Assembly (NCBI GenBank): GCA_017163975.1 | Contig: JAFFSR010000237.1 | Location: 8,060,001-8,124,000 of the forward strand | Direction of reading: 5' to 3' | Length of the DNA stretch: 64,000 nucleotides | From: Anastatus disparis | Lineage: Eukaryota > Arthropoda > Insecta > Hymenoptera > Eupelmidae | In this document: positions 1 through 11,244 of the stretch, piece by piece | How the letters are laid out: each line of letters opens with the position of its first letter | Numbering within the stretch: position 1 is the first letter of the stretch | Made by a program: the position numbers and the translations under genes | The notes under the pieces: generated by a model | Seen by the model: only the letters and a program-made list of their open reading frames with translations | The model's database searches: none | What the model was told of the DNA's origin: nothing

Positions 1-88
1 ACCCTTATTAAATATGGAATTTTACTTTAGATTTCATATAAATTATTGCATCTACATTTGTATTTATTTTTATTAAATTCTGTTATAG

Positions 89-2083
89 AAAAAGCAAGCC
101 AAGATCTATTAGAACAAGCTGAAGTACGTGGCGAAAATCATGAAGAATTATTATCTGATTTAGAAAATCTCAAAATTCAAACTCAACTTTTGTGGGAGAA
201 AATTGAAAGTAGTACAAATCGTATTATAGACCAAAACCATGAAGCATCTTTACGGTATGAAGAAACTCTCATGAAACTTGAGAGAATAAATGAAACAATA
301 TGTTTTATTTTTGATTTGACAAATCGCATGCGCGCTGAGCTTGATCAGAAATTAAGTTGGATTAGTGAATATATTGGTACAACAGGTAATTTTTAGTTAA
401 ATAACTTTATTTATTAATAAAAATAATGTTCTATAATAAATCTTCTATAATAACTCTTTAATTTTAGAGGAGCATTTGAAGAAAGCGTATCGTATTACAT
501 TACATATAATATATTTACTTGCGGCAATGCTTGTTGCGGCATTTCTTCAAGCGCCAATATTAACAAGATCAGCTATATTAGTAATGGTTCCATTTAACCT
601 TATGGCTTTCTTAAAACATGGATATAATGCCTGTTTGGATTTTGCATCGTTATCAGTATTAATATTATTAATTACTGCAAGTAAGGGCTTTACAAATTCA
701 TACAAGATTTTATTCTTCATGAAAATTAAATAATCTTTTAAATTTATATTTGTAGTGCATTACGTTATGAATGGTATTCAGTATTTGATTCGATCAAGAG
801 ATAAAAATAATAAAGGAAATGAAAAGCATCAAGAGGCATCATTTATTAATGGAAAAGCATTATTCAATGGAAATACAGTCTTGAATGGAAATGGAAATCT
901 AAACGATCAATTTGAACCTCAAAAACAGAAGCCATCTTTAATTCAAATATTTTTACATAAAATGTCAAGCTTATTGGATAATATAAATCGCCAAATAGCT
1001 CAAAGCATAGGTATTTATAAATTTTTATTTTAACTGTTACGTCACAAACGTATCGTTTTTATTAACATTGGTAAATCAAATTCCTCAATTATTGAACACT
1101 CGCATTATTTTATTATTAAGCAAAATTAAGTAGATCATCAGAAAAGAATCGAAACGTATGTTTCGATTTATTGAGGAATTTCATTTACCAATGTTAATAA
1201 AAACGATACGTTTGTGACGTAACATAACATCAATTTATTTTAAATTATTTTTGCCAAAATTTATCTTTTTTCATTAAATGAACATAAATAAAATTTTTTA
1301 GCAAAATTAAAAGCAGTCTACGAATCAATAAAGTCTTGGATTTGGCAGAAATCAGTTCCAACAGAAGAACTTTCTTGTTCTTACATACCAGCTAGAAAGG
1401 GTGACTATGTAACAAGTAGAGGATACCCGAGTATGTCAGAAGATGAAAGTGACTATACCGACTCACGTGAATTTGGAAGAGATGTGGTCAGTGACTATGA
1501 TAGTCCTACGGGTGCGGTATTGAGAAATAGAGCCGATGCAGGAAAATCTATTAATCCGTTAACTGCTTTTTTTAAAGGAATTCGCGAACCTACAATTCGT
1601 GAAACTATGCTTATTCCACGACCTAGAAAACCCTCATCTCGAAGGTATATTTAAATGAGATTTTAATTTTATGACAAGCTTTTATACATTTTATTCTGTA
1701 ACGATATTAGTATTATCAAAACAAAATTTTCGTATATTATTTATATTTAATAAAATTTTTCATATGAATGTATGCAGTTTTATATATTTATGTATGCTTT
1801 TATTCCTTTTGTTATTTTAATATCATTGTGGTGTCAAAACGTTTTTTAAATATTATTAGTTTTTTAGTCTTATTTAATCTGAAAATATTCTAAAATTTGG
1901 GATTGCATGAAAATGTAAAAAATGTCAAGTAAAACTACGTCAATTCATTACAGTGTAACACCAGTATCAAGAGCTCCCTGCGGCGCTAAAACTAGAAGTG
2001 GAAATCCGTGTCGACTGATGGCTTCAAAAGGTCAAAATTATTGTCATAAACATGTTTCAGACTCGTCTCCACTGGGCAATTAA
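89..2083 (+). CDS. brambleberry-like nuclear envelope protein, C-terminal part (5' end outside window)
   Basis: Five exons join in frame: 89-385, 468-680, 756-1010, 1302-1644 and 1954-2083 (TAA), each with GT donor and AG acceptor; about 411 residues are visible. The first exon is heptad-like and charged, probably coiled coil (around KASQDLLEQAEVRGENHEEL). The second carries two or three hydrophobic membrane segments (IIYLLAAMLVAAFLQAPIL and a stretch ending SVLILLITA). The next two are hydrophilic and Ser/Asp-rich. The last ends in a compact Cys/His motif, Cys-X9-Cys-X10-Cys-His-X-His. Coiled coil, then clustered membrane segments, then a soluble tail fits the brambleberry/Kar5-like family, which acts in nuclear-envelope (karyomere) fusion in zebrafish and is common in insects. 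The name rests on recognition of this pattern and on no search. The gene is convergent with the minus-strand gene ending at 2573. The upstream start is not in the window. Confidence 0.68.
1035..1224. mobile_element. 190-bp MITE-like element with 55-bp inverted repeats, in an intron
   Basis: Left arm 1035-1089 and right arm 1170-1224 are reverse complements over 55 bases with one mismatch; the ends read TGTTACGTCACAAACG and CGTTTGTGACGTAACA. The 4-bp sequence TAAC sits directly outside both ends (1031-1034 and 1225-1228) and looks like a target-site duplication. A small palindrome (AATCGAAACGTATGTTTCGATT) lies just inside the right arm. There is no coding capacity. It lies wholly in the intron between brambleberry exons ending at 1010 and starting at 1302, so it does not break the frame. 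The near-perfect arms suggest a recent insertion. Confidence 0.85.
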
Positions 2084-2112
2084 CTTATCTCATTTAAATA
2101 ATTTAAACTTCT

Positions 2113-2118
2113 AATAAA
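2113..2118 (+). terminator. poly(A) signal of the brambleberry-like gene
   Basis: AATAAA lies 30 bases after the stop codon. It is the first canonical signal downstream and would give a very short 3' UTR. Confidence 0.55.
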
Positions 2119-2572
2119 ACAAAAAGCCATCAGCTGTAATCAGCATAAAAATAGACATATATTTTAGATCTAAGCTGGTCTTAAATAGAATATTTCAATA
2201 TTTTTTATATTAATTATACTATATTTGTGCGAAAAATTGTTAATTTATAATTGAAGTTTTAAGTCTTCGATTATGACTTGTAAATAATTTAATGTTATTT
2301 ATTAATCAATAGATAAGTAGATTAAAAACAGTATTTATATGTATTTTAACAGTACTTATATAATTCAGTCGAATAATATTAATATTTATTAAACTTAATG
2401 TTAGAAATTCTCTGTGAAAAAGGAATTTGAAAAAATAGAATTATAAATTTTATACTAATTGTTTAAATTATATATCACATAGTAAAATAAAACGTCTAAA
2501 TTGTAAGCATGTATTTAAGTAAATTTTTAATGTATCAAACATTATGTGTAAAAAATAGTAATAAGTAATAAA
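2119..2572. other. convergent intergenic spacer
   Basis: AT-rich sequence between the brambleberry-like stop and the minus-strand stop at 2573. It presumably holds both 3' UTRs. No repeat or ORF of note. Confidence 0.6.
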
Positions 2573-3414
2573 TTAATAACAATAAGCCATATCATATTGC
2601 GTACATAATAAATTATTTGTAAATTCTAAAAAACTTCTACTGTCGTCATATCCTGCGCCAACAATCAAATCATTGAGATTGCAATAATTTCTGCTGTTAT
2701 CGAATAGCTTGTACCAACCTCTCGAGCTTGATTCGGCCTACAAATGAATATTTTTTAAATATCCTTAAAATTAGATTAAATTAATTTTTCTTTTAACTTA
2801 CTAAAGCAGTACAGCTGTGATTAGGCATGTCAACGAAAACTATGTCAATATCGTCGATAGAATTGTCCTTAGGGAAAATACGAGTTGCTCGAATTGTGTT
2901 GTTTTCGTAAGCTTTTAAATCTCTTAACTGTAAAAATAATCTCTGATAATAAAGTTTTGTACTCGTTAAATTATTAAATAAATTTTAGAAAACAAAATTG
3001 AATTTTATGAAACTTAATTATTTTCTTTGAAAATTTACGTTTTAATTTTATTCAGTTACTTTCATATTGTTTTAAAATAATTATTTTAAAATAATTACTT
3101 GCAAACGTTTGGAATGCATCTAATCTCAAAACAATATTCTTAAAAATTTAATTAAAATGAATTTGTGTACGAGATTTCATAATAAAATCCACACATAAGA
3201 TTTCATCTATTAGTTAACATATAATAAGGATATACGAAATCGCGTAGGATTTTGCTTTAAAATTCCATATGTTATTTTTACAATGATGTTCTAAATAAAT
3301 TTGAAAAAAATTACCTTATAAAAACATTTGGCATCGCAATATTTGTAATTCGACCATTTTATAATTTGACTTCTCAGCTTCTGAATGACGAAGGCGCACG
3401 GTTCTCCAAAGTCC
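2573..3414 (-). CDS. unrecognised Cys-containing protein, three 3' exons
   Basis: Three minus-strand exons join in frame: 3315-3414, 2812-2937 and 2573-2737 (TAA at 2573-2575). The lower two junctions are good (donors GTAA and GTAAGT, acceptors ACAG and TGTAG). They encode about 130 residues including KYCDAKCFYK, then RATRIFPKDNSIDDIDIV, VDMPNHSCTAL, SSRGWYKLFDNSRNYCNL and a C-terminal NNLLCTQYDMAYCY. Seven cysteines and no membrane segment suggest a folded extracellular or lumenal domain, which is inference. The acceptor at 3415 has a poor pyrimidine tract, so the true upstream boundary is uncertain, and earlier exons with any signal peptide were not identified. I do not recognise the family. 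The steady frame across introns and GC-richer composition than the flanks argue that it is real. Confidence 0.6.
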
Positions 3415-5685
3415 CTTTTTAAAAATTAACATAAAAATAAAGCTTTCAAAGAAAATCATAACCATTTATCCGTTTTTTCTATTAAAAATTCATAAACCTT
3501 GAAGCTTTTGCTTATCTTTTTTTTCCTATTTTTTCATGAGAAAAGAAAGAAAAAAAAGCTATATTTTCTTTAAAAACCGTCACGTATGTATATCTGTTAA
3601 TGTTTTGAAAAGCGTTTCTTTTTCGCTTCTCGAAGAAGAAACATTATGCTTGTGTGTGCGTGCGTTTGTGTATAAACGAAGCGACGGGGTTAAAAAGGCT
3701 CACCGCTTCGTATATTTTTCTAAGCTCTATACACTGTCTCATATATATATGCGGACGTCAGTCTTAAAAGGCAAACAAACGCGCTTGCCGCGTTTAGGGC
3801 TTTTATACTGTATAGCGACTTAAGCTTCACGCATACCGCGATTTTTATACATGAATCGGATATGTGTACGAGGAATAATGAGAATCTATCGCTTCTTCAT
3901 TTTTTCAAGGTTTAAGTTAAAATTTTTGAACTTTGCTTTTTTCAATAAGTAAAGTATACTTTTAAAAGCGAAAAATTATTCAATTAAACTCTTATAAGTT
4001 CTAAAATGCTAAGGTATAAAAAATTTTAACAGAACATGATAATTTTTTTTAAATTAACAAAGCAGTTAAATAAAAAAAGATTGTAAAAAAATTTTATTTT
4101 GATTTTAAAATGAAAATAAAGCTTGGTTACCATTTTACCAAACAAGAAGCATGCAGCGGATATGGAAAACTCAATTTTATAACAAAGCCTATTAAAATAA
4201 CTGAAATTATCAAAAGAGTCCAAGATAATATCGATGAATTTCTTTTGCATTTGACATTATTTAAACGTAAAATTCTTTGCTCTGATTCTACGTTTGTCGA
4301 AGAATTTTCACCTGTTGAGTAAATGTATATACTTTAGTTTTTTTTTCTCAATTTAACAACAAAAAGCAATGAATAATTGTTAAATTACTTGGTAATATAC
4401 TTGGATTTATTGTAAATTCTTGTTTAGTTAACAAATACCGAACCTCGTTACTTAATATTCTTTGATCACCAGGGCGTAATAATAATTTTTCTAATCTTAA
4501 AATCGATAAGATCGAACATTTTAATATTGTAGTCATGTTACTTTTATTCTTGCCATGATTATTTATTTATTTTTCTAGTCTCAATTATAAAAATTAATAA
4601 CCTTTTTTCTAAATATCGTATATAAACAGTACAAACAATGCGCGACTCGTATCAATTGAAGTTGTTCATTAATCAATAAATTATTCAAGTAACAAAAGAA
4701 ATTTTAAAGCAATAATTTCCAACAGCAAGTGGAAAAATGTCATTTAGAAATATTAATTATATAAAAATTTATTTTGGAACAAATATAAAAAAAATTAATT
4801 AAAATGAGATATTTTATTGATTTCTAACAACAACACTGTAAATCTTCCTTATTTTTTCATAACATAAAAAAATTGTAAAACAAATCAACATTCGATGTAT
4901 ATACATTAAACCAAGCCTTGCTTCCCACAAACCTACAACTACAAATAATTCCCAATATAAATTCAACCACCTACACGCAAGTCTTTCTTTTTATTTTCCT
5001 TCTAAATATAAACACACATCGCCAACCCTCAAAATAACAATCAACTACCAGCAAGAAGAAGGAAAAAAAGAAGGAAGATAACTCGTCATGCATATGCGTG
5101 CAACCCTTTTAATAAGCTAGTGCCTATAACTTAAAACTTCTCACTTCACACGATGAACTAATTGAAAAAAGATCAAGTTAAAAGAAAGAAAAGGGAGAAA
5201 AAAAATTAAAACCATCGAGTGTCAAGTATAAATCCTCTCTTTTCGGTTGCCGTCTGTCGTGTATGTCAACGTCGGGTATGCTCCGATAGTATGTGACATT
5301 ACAAGTTAAAAAGAAAATGTATGTTCTTAACTCTTTGGTCTTTGCCGCGTTTTCGTATTTATATGTTCTGTGATATAGTTTTACATGATTATTTTAATAT
5401 ATGGGCAGGATTAGGTAAACTTTGCTTTGTTAGAAAAAGGCTTATTTTTTAATAAATTTTAGTTTTTTGTACGTTACAAAATATTTTAATTTCAATTTTA
5501 TTTGCTGTAATATTTATGGATGAAATTCTGTAGAGAGTACGCCAATCATATATTATTACTGTGAGTGCTGAAGTTATTTTAACAAATTCTAAAATTATGT
5601 TATTACGATTAAGTGATTCCCCATTGTAAATTTATCACTTGTAATTAAATTTTTTCCATGCATATTAGATTCTATATAACTCACA
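3415..5685. other. upstream region with weak short ORFs, no gene assigned
   Basis: This holds CT/GA-rich islands (about 3640-3880 and 5080-5290) in AT-rich DNA. Two short ORFs near 4110-4322 (+) and 4348-4536 (-) look somewhat protein-like. The minus one starts MTTILKCSILSILRLEK and has a possible donor (GTAATT) near its end, so it could be an upstream exon of the 2573-3414 gene, but no junction could be matched. Confidence 0.4.
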
Positions 5686-5972
5686 TACACTGAGAAAAAT
5701 TCTATCGTAAAAATTACTATTTGATATAGTAGCCATGGGACATACTTTATATGTACAAAAATTACTACTTCAAATAGTAAAAACTGCTATTTGAAATAGC
5801 AATTTTTACTATTTGAAATAGTAAAAATTTAGAAAATTCTGAATCATCTAAATTTTTACTATTTAAAATAGCAATTTTTACAATTTAAAATAGTAATTTT
5901 TATACATATAAAGTATGTCCCATGGCTACTTTCTAAAATAGTAATTTTTATGATAGAATTTTTCTCAGTGTA
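5686..5972. mobile_element. foldback MITE with TA target duplication (Tc1/mariner-type)
   Basis: The ends read TA-CACTGAGAAAAATTCTATC and GATAGAATTTTTCTCAGTG-TA: long inverted termini flanked by TA on both sides. Almost the whole 287 bp folds back. The inner part is built from alternating copies of a CTATTTGAAATAG-like palindrome joined by AATTTTTAC, and the matched blocks TAGCCATGGGACATACTTTA and its complement lie in the two halves. There is no ORF. TA duplication and CACTG termini fit non-autonomous Tc1/mariner elements. Confidence 0.85.
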
Positions 5973-8900
5973 ATGTTGACATTTGATACATTGATCTACA
6001 GATTGATACTTGTCACGCATTGTTTGTACATTATTTTCTAATTTGATTAATCATTGAATTCTCTCAGTGAATCAAATAAAAAAATTTCAGAAATAAGGAC
6101 ATCAGGTATTTCAACTCAATGAATAATTCCTTTTTTTTTTTACTTATTTATTGTGCATAATTTTGAAATTATTCATTAACGTGTTCAGTAAGAAAGAAGT
6201 CGAGGCCAAAGGAGGCTTTAACACGCGCTCATTCTCCGAATGTGGGTCAGCGATGTACTTATAATACGCTATGAATGGCCATAGTGTCTTTCTTTGCATC
6301 GCTCTTGTCTTCGATATACGTGTTTCTTAATAATTTTAACTTTTATATAAAAGTATGCATTTCTCAAACCATTTTGATAGATTTTACAACGAAAATTTAT
6401 ACTTATGTTTTAATGTTTTTTTTGCAAATATTGTCGCCATTTAAATCTGATCTAGCATCTAATTTACTTATAATTATCATATCCATCTAAATTTTTTAAA
6501 AATTAACAATAAACAAAAATTACTTGTAACACCATTGTTTCACCCACATAACAATAAAAAAAAGATCAAACACAACATACAAAAAAAAAATTTCCCTTCT
6601 AACGTCTCTTGAAGCTCCGTTGAAGCAAAAGGAAGAAGAAGCTCGGTAGGAATCGTGTGAACCGGATTTCACATCGCAGCTGCTGATGTCGTTACAGCAA
6701 GAGAAAGAGATGACAAAATTGACGTCAACGTCGTTTTCTTATTTTGACTTTTAAGAAAAGTTTAGCCCTTTTATTCTCATTAATGTTTATGCCTTAACGG
6801 ACTTGTTAAACTCACTTTTTATTGAGCTTTGTCTTAGAGGTTGTATAAAAATAAATTTTTTGACTGTCATCGAATTTAGAGTAATGAAAAAATTAATTTT
6901 TCAAAAATTTTATTTTATAACTATATAATGGTTTATTAAATATTAATTGCTAATAATTCACAATTTTTAAGAATTTTTTTCTACTAAAAACCGAAAGTAA
7001 TTAATTCTTCGCTAAATTTTAGTTACATTGTTAATACAACAAAATGTCATTAAATGTATAAAGTTACAAAAATGTATTACCAAGAATCATTGCTAGACAT
7101 TATCTGGATTATATCTTGGAAAGTAAAAGTCCATTAGCATAGGGCCGTGAAACACGGCTCTCTCTCACTTTTAGTTTTTCGACCAAAAAGAAACACTTCC
7201 GGCCTTAGCGAAATCCAAGAACTGTAAGTTTTGATGAATCGTCCTCTTCTTAATGGTCTATAATGATTAATTATTTGATGCATTAATAAAAATTGTTATA
7301 AATAAAATCGCTTTTTTTATAATTTTTCTTCTGTACTTAAAAGAAAAATTTTTTTTTCAAATATCAATAGATTTTTATCCATAAAAATCATTTCATGAAG
7401 ATATTTTACATTTCACATTTCTCAAAATAAAAATTTAAAAAATTATTAAATATGAAAGCAATTTTTCCAAAGTAATGGCCTTTGAAATTAAAATTAAAAT
7501 AATCAATGAGCCCATTTTCTTTTTCACAGAAAACTCCATTTCTAAACCACCTTCTTCGCCTTAGCATTCAACAAAAGAAAAACCAGATCACTTTTTAGAG
7601 AAAGGACAGACAGAGTAGGTGGACCGCTGACTCTCCTACTTTTGATTTTTTTTTAAGTTATGGGACACTAAGTGCCTCTTTTTTTCCTTTATTCCTTCAG
7701 TTATACCGCCACTTTTCTCTCTTTTTCTCTCTCTCTTCATCGATCAAGCGCGTGCTTTACAGCTGTCGTATAGTATAGTTTGTTATAAAAGGCGCGAGAG
7801 ACAGGGCGGAGTCCGTTATTTCCATTAAAACCAACGCAATTTATAATCAACGCCTACTTTTTATATACATATATACATTTTGTCCTTGAAACGTAACATG
7901 TATTTTTGCTTGGGTTAAAAGATGATTTTTATGGCTGATGTTACGGTATGGTTGTGGATGTTTGGATCGCTGGTGATAATGGATATGTCCAAAAAAAGAA
8001 TTAAAAAATATTCATTTTTACCAAGATTTAGAGGAGACCTTTTTTTTCTTTAATTTTATGAACCACATTTACTTATTGGTGTTAAAAAAATTATAGTAAA
8101 GTATAATTGTTTATTATGCAATATAAAATAAGAATTCATTGACAAGTATGCTGATAAAAAACGTTTGTTACTAGTAGCAAATTTTATTATTGGAGCTAAT
8201 TAAAAGAAAATCATGTAGACATTAATTTATCATTTTTGTATTGAATTTTATATTTTAATTATATAATTTTACAGTAAAATCATGGTAAAATATATGAGTT
8301 TTTCTGATGTTAATAAACAATCATTTTCACGCCTTATATCTTAAATCACTTTAATGATCGAGACTCATTAAATATTATGAATTTGTTACGCGCACTGCTT
8401 AAAAGCGATTAATAGAACAATGTAAGAAGTGCCATTTATAAAATACGCAGCGACAAAAAAAATTAAATTGCATCGGTGGAAATGACTGAACGTTTCAGCA
8501 TTTGTTTATCGTGCAAAAAAACCCGGGATTCATTCCACACTGTGGGTGGTTTCTTGCCTTTTTTATAAATTAATTATTATTCCTGGTCAAAATGAAATTC
8601 AGAAGTCAAAATGAAAACAGTCTTTTTTAACAGTAAAATAATACAAATTGATACAATAAAATTTCGATTAATGAATCAAACGAAATGTTATAGACTTGGG
8701 TTATCACATATTTCCAAATTGTTACAAGGATAAATTACATTTTATTAAAAATGATTACTATTATTTATTTTCATTTGAATTTAAAATATTAATGTAAAAG
8801 TCTAACATGCCTATCAAAGCAAATTTTTCTCTCAAGTAGCCAAAAAAGCCCCATCGAATTACAAAAAGCCCAAACATTCGAGCATTATTTTCAAAATAAC

Positions 8901-10002
8901 TTGCGCACATATATCCAAAACGTAACCGGAGAAACGAAATATTTCTTCAGTAACCAACACCGTCTCCGTAGCTCGTCCTAAATAAAAGAAAAACAAGATC
9001 TCTAAAACTATAAACCCTCTCCAAAAACATGAAGATATCTTAAAAATCTTTTCGTTCCAATACGCTAAGGGAAGTACTAAATTTCTCTCTCTAGAGTTAG
9101 TATAAATACATAAGTGTGCACCTTAGCTCATCCTCTGATGTTGTAAGGATTTATCTTTTGTAAATTTTCTAACCGAAAAATCGAGGAAAGAAAAGTAGCT
9201 ATAAAAACTACGTACACGCGTGAGAGCGTGGGAAAAACAGTTGTATGTAACGTGTGCGTGCACTTGGCGCGGTGCGATGCTTTAGCTTTTGTGTATTTAT
9301 AGTTTGATGGATCGACCATCAGTCTTTATTTTTTTCTTCATTTAAATATCGTTTACTGTCACTTGACTTCGGAGTACTTGAAGAAGCTGTTCGAGAGCTT
9401 TTTTTGAGAATTTCAAAAATTTTTTAAGCAAAAACTCGTTAAGGACGTCGATTGTCAATTTTAAAGCTGACTTTTTTTCTTCTTCTTTTTCCTTTTTTTT
9501 GGACATTGGCCACGCTGGATTGTGTTACTGACGAGGAGCTGACGTTTCTTCATTTTTTAAATCTTTTTTTTTTGTGAAAAGGAAGGGAAAAATGCAGTAG
9601 GTAACGAGGCAAATCGATATTTTAAATCAATTTTCAGAAGTTCATTAGTCTTGTTACTGTTAAATTTTTTACGTTAGTTTTAAAAATGTTTAGTTTTTTA
9701 TCATTATTAAATGTTGATTTTATTGATCAAAGTAAATGAAGAGTGTATTCTAATTTAAAAGAAATTTTTTTATAAAAACAATAGATTTAAGATTAGGATT
9801 ATCTCCTAATTTTCTTCACAATAGGTACACCGAAATTTTTTCGTTGTGATAACTTTATTATGTAATCAGTCGTTATGTTTAAAATAAATATCAAAAATTT
9901 CATCCAAAAAGAAATTTAAAAAAAATCTCTATACTATTAAGTAATTTTTAAACAAGTTGTTGTCTGACTCAATAATTTTAAATCATTAGAAGTCTATAAT
10001 GA
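5973..10002. other. non-coding AT-rich DNA with CT/GA islands
   Basis: No supported gene. GC-richer, CpG-containing patches with pyrimidine runs lie near 6190-6260, 6600-6740, 7540-7830 and 9100-9570, separated by AT-rich spacer. The small ORFs here are low-complexity. Could be distal regulatory DNA for twist. Confidence 0.5.
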
Positions 10003-10085
10003 CTAGCATCGGTGGAACGATGGATTCGTAATTCGAGAATCTGAGTTCGGATTCCCATTTCGCCCGATCTTGCATATACTCTGAT
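10003..10085 (+). repeat. tRNA-derived SINE, 5' head fragment (degenerate)
   Basis: A decayed copy of the tRNA-like head seen elsewhere in the window: GGATTCGTAATTCGAGAATC followed by GAGTTCGGATTCCCA, the B-box-like part. The A box is damaged and the body and tail are missing. Confidence 0.6.
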
Positions 10086-10320
10086 ATAAAAAATAATAAT
10101 TAGTTTTGAAATATTTTTGTACAATAAAAAAATAAGGTTGCCGTATATTTATGAAAGACTTTATTGTGGAACTTTGAAAGAGATGAAACCATAAGAAAAT
10201 AATTATAAGTATAGATGTGACAATTGATAAATTATTATTGAAAAAAAATTTTTTATTATTATTATTAATAAGAATTGATTATTCCAGCTTTTCGCAATTC
10301 GTACCTTCAATCATTTCTAT

Positions 10321-10504
10321 TTAATTTTATTTAACGTCACTGTATTTATGCTATCATTGCGATGCTAATTAGCGACGGAGGTCATCAGTGTGTTTGCGAA
10401 CAAAGCACATATAACGTACAGCGATCGGCCGAGAGCGGGATTTGAACTCGAGCCCTCGAGATTACGAATCCATTGCTCTACCGAGTGAGCCACTGAAGAC
10501 CTCG
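10321..10504 (-). repeat. tRNA-derived SINE, near full length
   Basis: Read on the minus strand it begins GAGGTCTTCAGTGGCTCACT, an A-box-like TGGCTCACTCGGTAGAGC, then the B-box-like GTTCAAATCCCGCTCTCGGC. A body of GTACGTTATATGTGCTTTGT and CTCCGTCGCTAATTAGCATC follows, ending TACAGTGACGTTAAATAAAA with an AT-rich tail. Closely related copies lie at 16328, 24374, 30412, 45410 and 63127. Confidence 0.85.
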
Positions 10505-11061
10505 AATCAAAACGTATTATTTCATATTGTCTACATTTAATACATGTCTATATTAGAAATCAGTAAGTTATTACAACGGTTTTATATATATAAGATTAAA
10601 ATTTAAAAAATATAAAAGCCCGTATGAAGAAAATAGAGGAAATAAAACGCGGAAAAGTAAAGAATACCATGCTAAATTTAAGATCTAAGTAAAAAATCTT
10701 GTCAACCAACAAAATACAAGCTCTCTAAAAAGATATAAATTTAAAAAATTTTGTAAAAAAAATTAATTAAAATTTTTTTTAAAAATTATTAGAATTAATT
10801 AATGAAAGATTTAAAAAAAAAGGGAGACACTTATGATGCACACAGATTTTAACTATGAATCCTATGGGAATACATTCTTATGAAGATAAACTTCTTTGAT
10901 GTCGCTTACGAAAGAGCAAACAAATTAATTGAGTTATATATTCTACGATGGTGTTAATACAAAAAAACTTGCTACCATTTACGATTACCTCAATATTGTT
11001 AATTTTATTATTTTTATTATTTTAGCAATAAAACAAGAAAATAATAATTTATTTGATTTTT

Positions 11062-11244
11062 TTTAACATCATTACATTTTTGCTATCATTGTAAAATAAT
11101 CATTGACAAAGGTTTCCGTCATGATTTTGAACAAAGTATATAACGGACAGTAGTGCTTGTATCAATTGGGCGAAACCGAAATTCAAACTCAAACCATCAA
11201 GCTACATATTCATCGCTTTACAAAGTAAACCAATGAAGATCTCT
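11062..11244 (-). repeat. tRNA-derived SINE, strongly diverged copy
   Basis: Same order of blocks as the other copies (TTTAACATCATTAC at the tail side, GAACAAAGTATATAACGGAC in the body, a damaged tRNA-like head ending near 11244), with many substitutions. An old copy. Confidence 0.65.

Noticed and set aside
4110..4536. Two neighbouring small ORFs on opposite strands
   Set aside because: Slightly protein-like, but no splice partner or recognisable domain.
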